Assembly: GCA_018398805.1 (NCBI GenBank)
Contig: JAGFBZ010002268.1
Location: forward strand, 744,001 to 808,000
DNA from: Hirundichthys speculiger
Lineage: Eukaryota > Chordata > Actinopteri > Beloniformes > Exocoetidae
DNA length: 64,000 nucleotides
Direction: 5' to 3'
The notes under the pieces are model-generated. The model worked only from the letters and a program-made list of their open reading frames with translations, ran no database searches and had not been told where the DNA came from. Positions 1 through 12,600 of the stretch are shown here, one piece after another. Position 1 is the stretch's first letter. Every line of letters begins with the position of its first letter. Both the position numbers and the translations under genes were made by a program.

Positions 1-974
1 ACAGAAACAAGTCCTTATTTCACTCTGCCTGGTTTTCACATGGTATACTTCTGGTTCACCAGCTGCTTGACTCCAATGGTTCACTACTTACATATGATTA
101 TTTTATCTCAAAATATAACATTTCAATCCCTGCTGAGAAATTTAATATAGTTATTTGTGCAATTCCTGCTGGTATATCTTTTTTGTTTGGTGGCTCAGTG
201 AACCAGATGTTGCCTCCTTTGCCTTTGGATCTGTTAAAGACTGAAGTTGGCAAGACTTGTTTCCGAACCACACGCAACACCAACCGCTTTATACGTAGTC
301 TGTTTCAAAGGGACATAACCTCTCTTCCGTATACTATATTTTATTGGAATAATTTCTTACCAAATCTCAATTGGAAAAAAATCTGGACTTTACCTTCTAA
401 ATACATACTTAACAATAAAATAAAAGAAGTAACTTTTAAATTAATTCACAAGATTTACCCCTCTAAAATATTCATTTCACAACGCTTTAGAAAAGATATT
501 GATACCGACTGCTCTTTCTGCTCTAATTGCCCTGAAGATAATTTTCATCTGTTTTGGTCCTGCACATTTACAAACAGGTTCTGGAAAGATGTCTGTCATT
601 TCATTTAAACTTCTATCGATAACACTTCACTCTCTGTTTTGAGAATGTATTATTTGGTTTCACTACCTTCACTCCATCTAAAATAAATCAGTACCATATA
701 ATTAATCTTATTATTTTATTAGCCAAATTTCATATCCAAAAATGTAGATATATCAACAAAACTCCTTGTTTTCTTTTTTTTCAGAATGAAACCAAGCAGT
801 ACATTCTCACTATTAAGAACTCCATTAACACCAAAGCAATAAAAACTATGGATCTATGTCATGTACTTAATGTTTTTCTTTGAATTATTTCTTGTTTATG
901 ACCCACTGGGGTCTTTCTTTGTTGTATTATATGTTCTGTTTAAATCTCAATAAAGTTCCTTAAAAAAAAAAAAA
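1..974 (+). mobile_element. 3' end of an L1/Tx1-like LINE, decayed
   Basis: The open stretch at 183-608 ends in a cysteine/histidine-bearing segment (CSFC, then HLFWSC) typical of the C-terminal end of L1/Tx1-type LINE ORF2 proteins (zf-RVT region). It is followed by an AT-rich untranslated tail with AATAAA at 949-954 and a poly(A) run at 962-974, the normal end of a retrotransposed LINE copy. The frame is broken on both sides and the reverse transcriptase core is missing or outside the window. This is a dead fragment. The exact LINE clade is an inference. Confidence 0.6.
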
Positions 975-1190
975 TTACAGCCCCTCTTCCTAACAGAGTG
1001 CGTCAGTGGAAGGAAACGTAGTTCCTGTCCAAACGAAGCATTAAAAAAAAAACTATAAAATTAGATAATTGAATTTAGGTGTTAAAGCATTACTTAAAGC
1101 TAAACCATCAAGATCGAAGTATGATATTTTGGTATCGATCCGCCCAATCCTTCTATAAGCACTGTATGTTTTAGAATCAAGCCCTCCAAG

Positions 1191-1365
1191 CTGGGGCGCC
1201 GAAAAGCGGGGGTAAAGGATACGGATTATAGGGGCCCATGATTGAGGGGGGCCCAGAGAGGCCCCTAATTATGATCAAAAATAGCATCAACAAATTTCGC
1301 CGCTGTGTTGGGGGGCCCTGTAAAGATTCTTTTCATGGGGCCCAAAATCCCTAGCGACGCCCCTG
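1191..1365. mobile_element. hAT-type MITE with 8-bp target duplication
   Basis: A GC-rich 175-bp block stands out from AT-rich flanks. Its ends are imperfect inverted repeats: CTGGGGCGCCG on the left, and CGACGCCCCTG on the right, which reads CAGGGGCGTCG in reverse. It is flanked on both sides by the same 8 bases CCTCCAAG (1183-1190 and 1366-1373). An 8-bp duplication with a CAGGGG-like terminus is diagnostic of hAT transposons. There is no coding capacity, so it is non-autonomous. Confidence 0.75.
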
Positions 1366-1629
1366 CCTCCAAGTATGAGTATAGATACGTTAGAGATGCT
1401 TTGTTCTCCAATGCTTTCATTCCACACAGATGAAACCTGTTGCCAGGGGCCAAAACAAACCAAGTATGTGAGTTTAGGATGATGAGGGGGCTAGCAAGGT
1501 ATAATTTCTTTCACAAACAGCAGGGCATGGGCAGGGTTTCTACTCAACATGTAATGATATTTGTGTCAAATCTAAAAATGTTCTTTCAGTTCACAACTTG
1601 TCACAGTAACTGATTTGTTCATAACCCAT

Positions 1630-1800
1630 TTAGCCCACTCAGGTTTGGCTATGTGGTTTGCACAAGTGGGACCATAGTATGGCAGAGATAAGACACCCCT
1701 TCTGGGCTCCTGCCCTTTAATCACCCATGTACCTGAACATGTGAGCAAATGAGGTCAACATGGACAATCCCATATGTGAGCCCATATGCAAATGTTAGTT
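1630..1800. repeat. dispersed repeat also present near 14.13-14.35 kb
   Basis: This AT-rich stretch contains a segment around 'atcacccatgtacctgaacatg' and 'catggacaatccc'. A diverged version occurs at 14,270-14,345 ('atcacccatgcacgtgagcat'), so it looks like an interspersed element. No termini were recognised and no coding potential is visible. Confidence 0.3.
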
Positions 1801-1830
1801 TAATTTAACATTGACAAATACTGTTCAATT

Positions 1831-2440
1831 CAGTAATAATTTATTCATCCCCAAAGGGAAATTCAACTGTTGCAGTAACTGTCATGTTTTAAGCCTCTTT
1901 AAAGGTTCATTATCGAAGGTTATAGCTGTGGGTAGGAAGGGATCTCCTGTAGTTGTCTGTGTTGGACTGGATATGAAGCCTCTGACTGAAGAAACCCTGT
2001 TGCAGACTCACTGTGGTTTTTTTTTTGTTTTTTTTTTTTTTTTTTGGCACCAGTGTCCTTTATTCACACAGTGAATAAAGGAGTCGAACCCACAACCACT
2101 GCATCGAGGACTGTAGCCTCTCTATATGGGACCGCGCGCCCTAACCGCTACACCACCAGGCAGCCCATCACTGTGTTGTTTACAGGATGTTCAGAGTTGT
2201 CCATGATGTTCTTCATTTTATGAAGTATCTTCCATAGCAGAATCAGCTCCAGAGGCTCAGCAACAGTCCCCAGAACAGAGCCAGCCTTCCTTATTAGTTT
2301 CTTTAAGTCACTGGCTCTGATGTTGCTCCACCAACAGATGACTGCAGATAGGATTGTACTCTCCACAACAGACTTAGAGAAAATATACAACATCTTCCTG
2401 CAAACACTGAAGGGCCTAAGCTTCCTCAAGAAGTAAAGTC
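1831..2440 (-). mobile_element. L2/CR1-type LINE 3' fragment, interrupted by a SINE
   Basis: On the minus strand, 2,429 to about 2,165 encodes a reverse transcriptase C-terminal segment (RKLRPFSVCRKMLYIF, then VVESTILSAVICWWSN and LKKLIRKAGSVLG), typical of fish L2/jockey-like LINEs. The LINE tail, read on the minus strand as 'gttgaatttccctttgggg' followed by an AT-rich end, lies at about 1,831-1,875. The tRNA-like SINE at 2,019-2,165 splits the element. It is 5'-truncated and not functional. Confidence 0.6.
2019..2165 (-). mobile_element. tRNA-derived SINE with poly(A) tail
   Basis: Read on the minus strand, it starts with a tRNA-like head (GGTGGTGTAGCGGTTAGGG, box A-like). It contains a perfect RNA polymerase III box B, GGTTCGACTCC, at 2,090-2,080, and ends in a long A run (poly-T on the plus strand, 2,019-2,045). 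Just after box B lies a perfect 11-bp hairpin (arms 2,057-2,067 and 2,071-2,081, loop 3). It is inserted within an older LINE fragment. It is a SINE rather than a functional tRNA gene, because it has a long non-tRNA body and a tail. Confidence 0.65.
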
Positions 2441-2599
2441 TGCTCTGGCCCTTTTTATAAACAGCATCAGTGTTGTTAATATTAAAATGTTGGTTTAGTT
2501 TTGGTTTATCTACGTAAAATAATCAAGTCTCAGCACTAAAAGACAAAAAAAGCAGAATGCAGCTGAGAAGCAGCACTTTTTTTTTAACCTGAGCTTCAA

Positions 2600-3616
2600 G
2601 TGAAAGCCAGATGACACATTTATTTAAAATGGATAATCTTATAAAGACAGACACCCTATAAAATGGTCACTTAATATCACCTACTAAGTCCTCAGTTTAA
2701 GTCATTTCACTGAGGTTTGTTCATTTAGAAATCAGCTGCCAACATTCATTCATGGTATCATCTGTCCCAATAGAACGCTGGGGCCAGCAGCAGGAATGAG
2801 GCTAGTTCAATATCTCAACTAATGCAACAGCAGCACACATTTCTGTCTTTTGACTGAACAGACAAACACATAGGCGAGATTTTTTTTCTTTCAAGTATTT
2901 AATAAATGGTCTTATTTCTAGACCAACAATTAATTTAAAAAACAAATGAAAAACTGCTTATTTTTCCACACATTTCACATTTGCTGTAAAAATCAATTAG
3001 ATCAATTAGAATGAAATTATATGAAAGAACAAAGAGAAAAACATGCCAATTTGGGTAAAAAAAAAAAAAACAAAAACTGACATCACATGAAAAACAAGTT
3101 TGATATCATCATTGTGCAACTTTCTATTCATGGACAAACTGTCCTTTCAGGACAGCTGGAAATGTACTTTACTGCACAGGCCCTGCACCATTCAGCTGGT
3201 ATGTGCTCGAGTAACAAAACAGCAGTTGTATAACTGACTAAATGAAAAACTGTGATCATGCTGGTAGTGATGTCTGCCATTTGACCTGTGTAGATTAACT
3301 ACTAGAATTTTAAATATTAAAAAGGATAATGTATACACACTAGAAACTCAGTTTTATATCAATATAGTTATTCAACATATAGTCACTGCAGGGCTCTGTG
3401 AGCAGCCAAAAGCTGTAATGTCAATTTCATCCATGTAAACATAAATAAGTCACTAGTTAGAAAGTGCTACATGTATTAAAGTCCAAGCTAATCGCAAACG
3501 TGATCTCCAGAGTGCAAGTAGGTGATTCTGCTCAAGATCCACTTTTCGCTGTGGTCTGAAAAGATGGAGTGGCTGGATGAGGATGGTGTACTGGATAAAT
3601 GGTTACGGATGAGTGT
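2600..3616 (-). other. probable 3' UTR / downstream region of mfge8
   Basis: AT-rich DNA immediately downstream of the mfge8 stop codon, with no coding signal on either strand. Several plus-strand TTTATT sites (AATAAA on the minus strand, for example near 2,620) could serve as polyadenylation signals. The real transcript end cannot be fixed from sequence alone. Confidence 0.35.
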
Positions 3617-6600
3617 CTAGTCATCACAGCCCAGCAGCTCCATACGTAGAGTGATGCGCTCGTGCCATTCCCAGGGGATGACTCTGACATAGCGAGCGTA
3701 GAAGGGGGGCTCAAACAGATTCTTCTTGTGAGTGTTGTTGTCAATGTTTCCTTGAAAACGCTGCAGGTAAAAGTCAAATGTTTTACTTGCAGAAGTGAAA
3801 TGACAAAAAATGTACACAGCCTGTTCTATTTTTGCTCAACTCTTTTTAACTCAGTTATGTTGTAAAAGGAAACAAGTGAGAGAGTGACAACAGCACCTAC
3901 AATTGAACTGGCTGAAACCAAACACTGTTTGATATAATATCTGAGGGCTTGTTCGCCAATCTGAGCCATGCAGTCTTGTTGCAGCTCATGACCCAGTTCC
4001 TGGCAACGCCACACAGAAATTCAGAGTCGCTGGATGACGCTTCAGACGTGTCATGAGCCACTTAGACTCAACTAAGTTCAAAGCTTGTTTTACAGTTTTT
4101 ATGGATCATCTGGATTCACTCACTGTAGCCAAAAATTCTCATTAAATAGGAGGTTATAATCCGCTTTTTCACTCTTTCAGCAAAGATAAAAAAAATATTT
4201 CTGATCAGTAAGAAAGAGAAACAGAGGATCGGCAAGGCTCATCATGATGTTAAAACCACTGATTTTCAGGTCTAAGGTTTAATAGAGAAAAGACATTTGA
4301 AAAGTATTAAAACTTTGAGCCCTCAGTTTCAGTAAACCAAAACTAAATCACATTTACTTTGACCGATGAAGACAGAATGCTTTATTAAAGAAAGACATTT
4401 AAAGTATTCACACATATCTGACCTCATCACTGCCAGTGTTGTCGTCCTTCACCATCCTCCACGACTCTCCATCATTGCTATATGCAACTTTAAACTCTGA
4501 AACAAACTGCACCACCCCGAAGTCCTTTGCACCCTGAGTGATGATGCCTGTGACACGTTTTAATTTTCTGTAGATCCACCTGAAGAGAGAGCAGAGAAAC
4601 ATTACGATTCTGCTGGCTTTGAGCACATTTTACCACTAATGATTGGTATGGTTTCTCCCACACCTGGATCCACTCAGAGCGGTTGTTGTGGGCAGGAGAC
4701 CAGGCGTTCGTTTTCCCCGACTTGTCAAGTCGGGCAAACTGAGGGTGCCAGGTGAAGGTATCGATGCCCCACGTGCGGAAGGTGCTGGAGGCTGAAAGAT
4801 GCTCATCCGAGATGAGCCGAGATTTCATTCCCAGGGGCTCCGAGCAACCTGCCATGTTTGAATAAACTGTAAATCAAAAGCAAAAGGAAAGACAGAGGGA
4901 GGGAAAGCCAAAGCGACAGACAGAGAGGACAGGAGAGGGAAAAGACAAGCGATTACACCCAAAGATAAGAGGAATCAAATAACCACTTTTAAAGAAAATT
5001 AGGAAGATCCAGGAAAATTAAACTGATAAAAAGAATGTTCAGCACCCACTCGTGAGGAAATAGGAGACACACTGAGTAGGAGGATGCACAGTTCACAGAG
5101 CTACAAATATATGTGTTTACATTAACAGTGTCTCACTGTTAAGATTTTACAATCACAGGAGACAAAGGCAGACAAAAACAAAAATGTGGGTGAGGGCTGC
5201 CCACAGAGTACTGTTTATACCGTTTATTACTTTTCACCCACTATGTGCTGCAATTACAGCTAGATGCTATGCAGCTGAAATAAACTCATTCTGCCCGTCA
5301 GTGAGACCACAGCAAGAAGACGTCAGCACAATAAAACAAGGAACAGGGACAGTGAAACAAAAGATGTGGCTGCAAAGATTTATGCACATTTTTGTGACAA
5401 TTACAAAATAGAAAGTTCAAAGAGGGAGGAACTTAATTGAATGTGAATTTATACTTTTTTTGTTACTATGAGTTTAACTTTCTTTTAAAACTGTTCTCAG
5501 TATCTGGCAAGTTTTTTGCACTTCTTGTGTTAGCTACGGTACTGTATCAAGATGTTTTCTTCATGTTTACCATTGAGTTCACAGCCCACCAGCTCCATGC
5601 GCAGCGTGCAGGCCCTACGGCAAACTACAGGGATGATACGGACGTACTGGGCCACGACAGGGGGGTCAAAAAGGTTGGTCTTGGTGCTGTCATTATCATT
5701 GTTGCCCACAAAAACCTGCAACATGCCAAAAAAACAAAAAACAAATCTGTTAGATAAGATTGGATCAAACTTTATTAATCCCAAAGAAAATTCTGGTGCC
5801 AGAGAATGCAGGGAAACAGCATTACAATACCAGAAATTATTGTATGTTACTGAAAAACACAATAAACACAATATTTATGACAGTATGAGTCTAACCTTAT
5901 CTTTGCGTTGGTCATCCAGTTTGTAGGTGACGTAACTGACCCCATCCAAACTGCTCGCCACCTTGAAGGCCTTGATGTACTCAGCTGAGCCCATCCGACT
6001 GGCTCCCTGTGTTATGATGCCCGTCAGACGCATTTTCTTCTGCATATCAATCTTTTAACAAAGATTTAAGGTTCAGTTAGTCTCACTGCGGTTTTTGGTC
6101 AGTGTATTTGTTTAAAGCAGTCTTATTTCTCACCTCTATCCAAGGGTTTCTGTCATGGTTGGCTGACGTCCAGGCGTTGACGATGCCTTGGTTGTTGAGC
6201 CGAGCCAACTCTGGGCCCCAGCGCTGAAGACCCAGAACACCGTAGTGCACGGAGGAAGCAGTGATCTGGGACTCCACAATGGCTCCACCCTCCATCCCCA
6301 GTAGAGAAATGCAACCTGAGATGCAGTATTTTAGAGTATTTTTCAGTAAATAAATGCATTTCACCTTTATACAACTGAAATATGGTAATTATGCCTGAGG
6401 AAATAACTAGTAAAATACTTCAGGAGATAGTTCAGGAGAATTTTTCTATTTTTTTATTTGGCCATTTCTAGAAAGCAATTTTTTATTTTCTATTTTTTAC
6501 ATACAATGAAAAAGATTGTATGACAAAGTAAAATACATCTGGGTGTGCAAATATGAGAGAAGTGTAGATGGTGGACATACGTAGCTGACACTGCTTTCCA

Positions 6601-9600
6601 ACATATGGGGAGGAGCACTGGCAGGTGTAGTCTCCATCAAGATCTTGACATATCCCTCCATTCATACACGGCTGGTTTGCACAGTCGTTCACATCTGGAG
6701 AACACAACAACCTATCATTTTTCAGGGAACATATTATGGATGGTTGCATGGAGTGACTACTTAGTCTAACCCTTAAATAAAGCAACCCTGTCATTTTGTT
6801 TGAGGCTGTCTTGTTCAAAAACAAGGCATTCATTGAGCCATGCAGATTTGAAAAAAGTAACATCTGTACATCACAGATCCAGATTGGTGTAGTATTACCC
6901 AGCCTCCCCTTCCTTTATCTCCAGTCTCACCTCATGCAGCATTCACTGCACCTCTGACGTGGGTAGCACAAAGCTGTCACACCGATTTCTAAACAGAGGG
7001 GTGGGCTGAGCAACAACTCCACTGCACTCTTTAAAACCTGACTGCTATGAACAGAGCTGTACAGACATGGTTGAAAGATGAACTGTTATACTGTATCGCT
7101 GGTGTTTTTGCCATGTATATTTCATTAATATTTCAAGAAACTATGAACCAGTGAAAAAAAATGCCCAGTCAGAAGTTATGGAAATGTTCCATGGAATTTA
7201 ATAATCACAAAAAAGATGACTGTGAGAAATGTCGTGCTCACCTGCCCCCAGGTGACTAAGGGGGAGAACAAAGGAGATGGTGAGATGAGTATACAATCAC
7301 AGAAACCTCACTGTGTCTCCAACATACAACTGTGAGAAGTAATCTAACACGATGACAGAAATGCCCCTGAGAGCAACATTAAGGAGGAGAAGCAGGCTTG
7401 GGGTGAAGGATTGCAATCATGAATGTGAAAACACAGAGCAGATTATTAGTAAGGTTATATTAATGATGGGTTGCTATCGCATAAAACACAAACTGTGTAT
7501 TGTTACAATAGTATGTCAGTATATCAGCGTGATGTCCACTGAGATAAAAGGCATAAAAGGAGCTATTTTGAAAATAATTCTCAATGAATATAGTTTCTTC
7601 AATGAAAAAAAAATCCAATTCAACGTAAAAAAAAAAAAACCCTCCCTGTCCTCCACAGTAGCCATGGTAACAAAGAAAGTCTGAGGTGAGGACTCTCCAT
7701 GCAGTATACCCTAGTTTCCACAAGGTGGAGGTATTACAGAGTAGGAGCATGTCTTATTTAGAACAGCAGGACAAACAGCAGCTTCACAGAGGGAGGGACA
7801 CATTTTAATCTTTCACCTTTGAAAATGACCTACATATTGTGGCAATAAGAGCAATGACAATTACACCAAAGATGGAACTCCTTTTTAATACATCTGCAAA
7901 AGCAGTCTGTTTCTTCAGGTACCGAGGAAGACAAAGCGCAGGAGGGACTAGATCCTAAGAGATGACTACAATGTTTTATCACGTCAACATTTAGACTGTA
8001 TCTCTGTACAACAAAACCAGATCAGACCCATTTGTAGTTCCACTCCTTCCTATCTTCAGGAAGTTCTGTTCAAAACACTCTGATAAGCACAAAAAGCGAA
8101 TAACACTCTACTAAAACTACTGCATTTGTATCCATATTTATGCATTCATGGCAGTTACGTTTATCTGTATCTACAATATTTGTGATGAGTTTATATCTGT
8201 ACTGACCTATATAAGGATACATCATGTCTATTCCTTGTAAGTACGTGTTTAGCTATCAACTAGATAATATAATATTTTAACCATGAACATGAGAGAGACA
8301 TAATAATACGTTTTTGATTTCTACCTTAAAAAACTTGATATGTAAAAACTGCATGATTGCTATTCATCCCTGCATGAATACTTTATCTGTCTCAGTAACG
8401 AACTAGAAAACTTCAGGAACCAAAGCAGATGAGAATGTGACGTAATACCGCATGGGTCTGTTCAGCTCTTGTTCCTTTTAATGCTAAGAGGATTGGTCAC
8501 AATTTAAAAACAAATGCCTGCATGACTGCGACAACACTGACCCAATACAGTTAATAACACTGAGAAACAAGTGATTTTACCAAGAGGTGGAGGGTGAAAT
8601 GGCCTTTCTTATATCCTGTGCACAGATTCTATCAGTACTGAACATTTTATCTTCTTAAGTGGGGTATTGGGTATGAATTCTCAAGCCTGCTAATTATTCC
8701 ATTGTTTCTAGTATTGAAATGCAACTTTTCCAAACTTCATACAGGGTACTATCTCCCCATTAGCCTCTCAAATGCTCATATCATTAGTTTCAACTATAGT
8801 TGTGTGCACAGTTAATATGGGACAGATTAAATACCATTTAAGCACCTCAACTGAAGTCGTTTAACTCTGCCTTATTCAAAATGAGAAAATGTCTGAAAGT
8901 CCAGAACTCCACTACTGGTGATCAGACTGTGGTTTTTGGGAGTGTTCATTCAAAAATAAATGCCTCCTCAGTAAAAGAGGTATTAAAAAGATTCCAATCT
9001 TTCTTCATAATGAGTAACTAAAGCCAAAGTTCCTAAATAATTACAAACCAGGACATAATGAAATTCCAACTCTGATTGGGTCAAATCTCAGCACAAATAG
9101 ATGCAGCGTTGACAATCTGAGGTGGGTCTCTGCATGCTAAAAGGCTTTGGCAGACTTTTACTAATTAGCCAAACAAAATAACCACAGACCCCACTGAATG
9201 AGTCCCTTTCATTAAATTGCTGAATGGACACGTCTCTTTCACTACCGATGTTGTGCCAGGATGGAGAAACTCCTTGTGAATTCACACTCGTAGAGAAAAA
9301 TATGCTAAAGCACAGCCTTAATTTTTTGCTGCGTTTTTAACCTTTTTTTCTGTCAAAATTTGATGCGACCTACTCTTATTTGCTTTCCTTTTTTTTGGAT
9401 TTTTTTTTTTATCTTCATGCCAACACTGATTTGTGCCAGCATCTACAGGATAAAAAGCATTCCCATTTCACCAGATAAATAGCAAAACATCCACTGGGAC
9501 TGTGATGTTTATGTACTGCAAATGCAAACCTTTATCAGTCCCCAAGGCAAAGAGATGGGGGTAGCTGAGGCAGAGGTAACTTACTGATCTGACAGTGGAC

Positions 9601-12600
9601 TCCCTCAAAACCCGGCTGACACCTGCAGATGTACTCATTAAAGACGTCTCCTCGTCTGGTTGGAGCAATGACCTCGCATGTCCCGTCATTTTGACAGGGA
9701 TTAGGATTGCAGGGTCCTGAGGGATTGGAGAAAGGAAAGACTTTGTTAGTCTTAGTCTGTGATCATTCAGGAATATTCCTCCAGATATTCCTGATCTCCT
9801 CTACCTGTCTCTGTCAGGTTACAGGTGTCGCCACCAAAGCCCGTCGGCACAGATACAGATGAACGGGTCGTCTCCTACACCTGTCACACACGTAGCTCCA
9901 TTGTGACAAAGATTTACTTCACAGTAGTCACCTGAGTAAAAGAGACAGAAACATAGAGAGTAATGCGTTAAAAAAACAACAACAACTAAACAACCAGCCC
10001 TTTACGCTGTTATTGAAAATATTTCTCAAATGTACCATTTTACATCCTGGAGCATAAAACTGTATTATCTGAGGTCTGGTGAAGCCATCTCGTAGTTTGT
10101 GTGGGAAAAGTTACCAGAAAAAAAAAGACCTTGTCTCAGGAACAGTCTTATCTGAATAATGTAAATGTTCTTATTTTTCTCTCCTGTGAAGGCTTCTTTA
10201 TCTCTGTTAATCTCGCTTGACAGAACAGAAACATCTCTTATCCTTTCATTGAGCACTCAGTGAAATACTGGAAATGTAAACATTTCGACCTGAGAAGGTT
10301 GTTGGAGAATATTACAAACCCTTTTTAACCTTGGTAACATTTTTCAGAATTTTTCATTCTATGTAGGTCAAATGAAGTTACCAAGTAGGGCTGGACTAAT
10401 ACGGACCAAATTTATATCACAACATATTTTCAAATTGTGGTTGATATGACATAATTCTGATATTCATATGAGTAATATGAAAACCACAGAGAAACTGCCA
10501 ACAATGTCCTGAAAGGAAAATTACCCACAAACGTCTAAAAACTGAAACTACCACACCCATAAAACCTCATCCAATACAACTATATCATGTTTTATATATA
10601 AACATGTTTAAAATAAAAAAACAAAAATGTTCACCTTATATTTAAATTCATAACCAAGATATGTGACATTACCATCAAACAGACAAACTTCTTGGTATTT
10701 TAATAATAATAATAATATACATCAAAATGCTGAAAATGTTTTTAACAGTCGTATCATCATTATTGAAACACTTTATATTGTGATATTGTTATTGAATTAT
10801 TGTCCAGCCCTATTACCAAATATATTCATTTTTAATGTTTCTAGAAATCAGCTTTGTATTTATGAAAGCAATGACATGCCTCAACTTTTGGAACTTGTTG
10901 TCTACATTTTTTAACAAAATTTTAACAATATGAAGATCTATCCATAATGAAAGCAATGATTACAAACAGACTAATCTGTTACCTTTTTGGAAAGGTGCTC
11001 ACCACACTTGTGAGTACGTGATGCACGTTGGGATGTGTTGACAATTATTGTGAATATTTGTGGTTAAATTAAAACGTTAATATTACAAGATGTGTCACAA
11101 TTCAAATATGGGCAACATGCTACTGCAATAAAGATTATTTACAAGTGGAAAACATTCAAGGTACTTTCCAAACTTTCAAGGAGTGGGTGTTTCTCTTTAC
11201 AGAGCCCAGGTTAGCAGGACACAAGTTAAGGATCGAAATAGTGCTTTAAAAAAAAGACAAGTAGTGCTTGTTTGGTAAGATGGTATATAAAAAAAAAAAA
11301 AAACATGGCAGCACAGCTAAAGTTTGCAAAAACTGCATCTGAAAAAAGTTGCACATGGGCAAACCACAAACTTCTAGTTTGTTCGATATCCTTTAGATAG
11401 ACATGAACAAAGTGGAAATATTTGTCCATAGTGTCAAAAACTAAACTCTCTCAACTCTGTCAGCACAGAAACCTTATACCAGCTGTCGAGCACGGTGGTG
11501 GAGGAGGGGTGATATGGGGTTGTCACAGTCCATTGAGCCAACCAGGAACTGCTTTGTTTACCTGAGCAGTAAAATGTGATGCCATCTGTCTGACAGCTGA
11601 AGATCGGCCAAACTGGGTCACACGACAGAATAATGGTCCCAAGCACACTGGTAAATCTACAACAGGATGGCTGACTAATGAAGAGCCAAGGTGTTACAAT
11701 GGCCCAGTCAAAGTCTGCGTTTCAACCCAACAGAAGTACTGACAAACCTTGATGAACTGTAGCTGCATTGTAAAGAAGAATATGGCAAATTTCTCCACAA
11801 CGCCAGAGACTGATGTAATGAAAACTACTACTTCAAATTATTGTCGCTTAAGGTGGTTCTTTAAACTACTGACTCAGGAGGTGTACGTCTTTTCCTACAA
11901 CTACATCTGCATTTTGAATTTGTTTTTGTTCAGTAAGTAATGAGATAGTGTAACATGTCACGTACTTGTTAATCATTGGAAATTGTGTATGCCTAATTAT
12001 AAAACCTGGTAAGGATTTTTTTTAAATGTAAAACTTTAATAGAAAGAGGGTGTACTTTCTTTTTCCCATGTGAGAAGACATCACAGAGAGCAGAACATGT
12101 TTATGTTCAGGATTAAGAGCTTGCAGGATTAGCCATGTTGCATGTTCAGACTGAGCACTTATTCAATAGTGCAGCAGCTCAGAGTAGCTCAGGACATGCG
12201 ACGCATCTGACTGACAGGTGGGGAATCAGCAAAACAACAGGCCCTGCATGCATACAAACATCATGACAGGAACGGAAGAAGGCCGATAAACCACAGAAGG
12301 CTGTAACACCTTGAGACCTTGAGAAAAATGTGACCCACATCTTTAAATCCTGCCAGGTTGGCGGCAAAAATTCAGGTCAAACTAAACAGCTGGTTTATGC
12401 TGCCACCTGACAAGAGCACAGATGCTGATGCTGTTATTTCCTCCTCCATCTGCACTGTCTTTGTCTCCCCAGAAAACGTCTAGAGAGACATTAACACTTC
12501 TCAACAGACACTGAAAAAAAGCATTTCAAAAGGAGAAATCCCATCACTGAAATTCCAAACACATATGTGACTGCAATTACATCTCAGATACTATGCATGG

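Noticed and set aside
2019..2165. a functional tRNA gene
   Set aside because: Box B is perfect, but the tRNA part continues into a non-tRNA body and a poly(A) tail, so it is a SINE.
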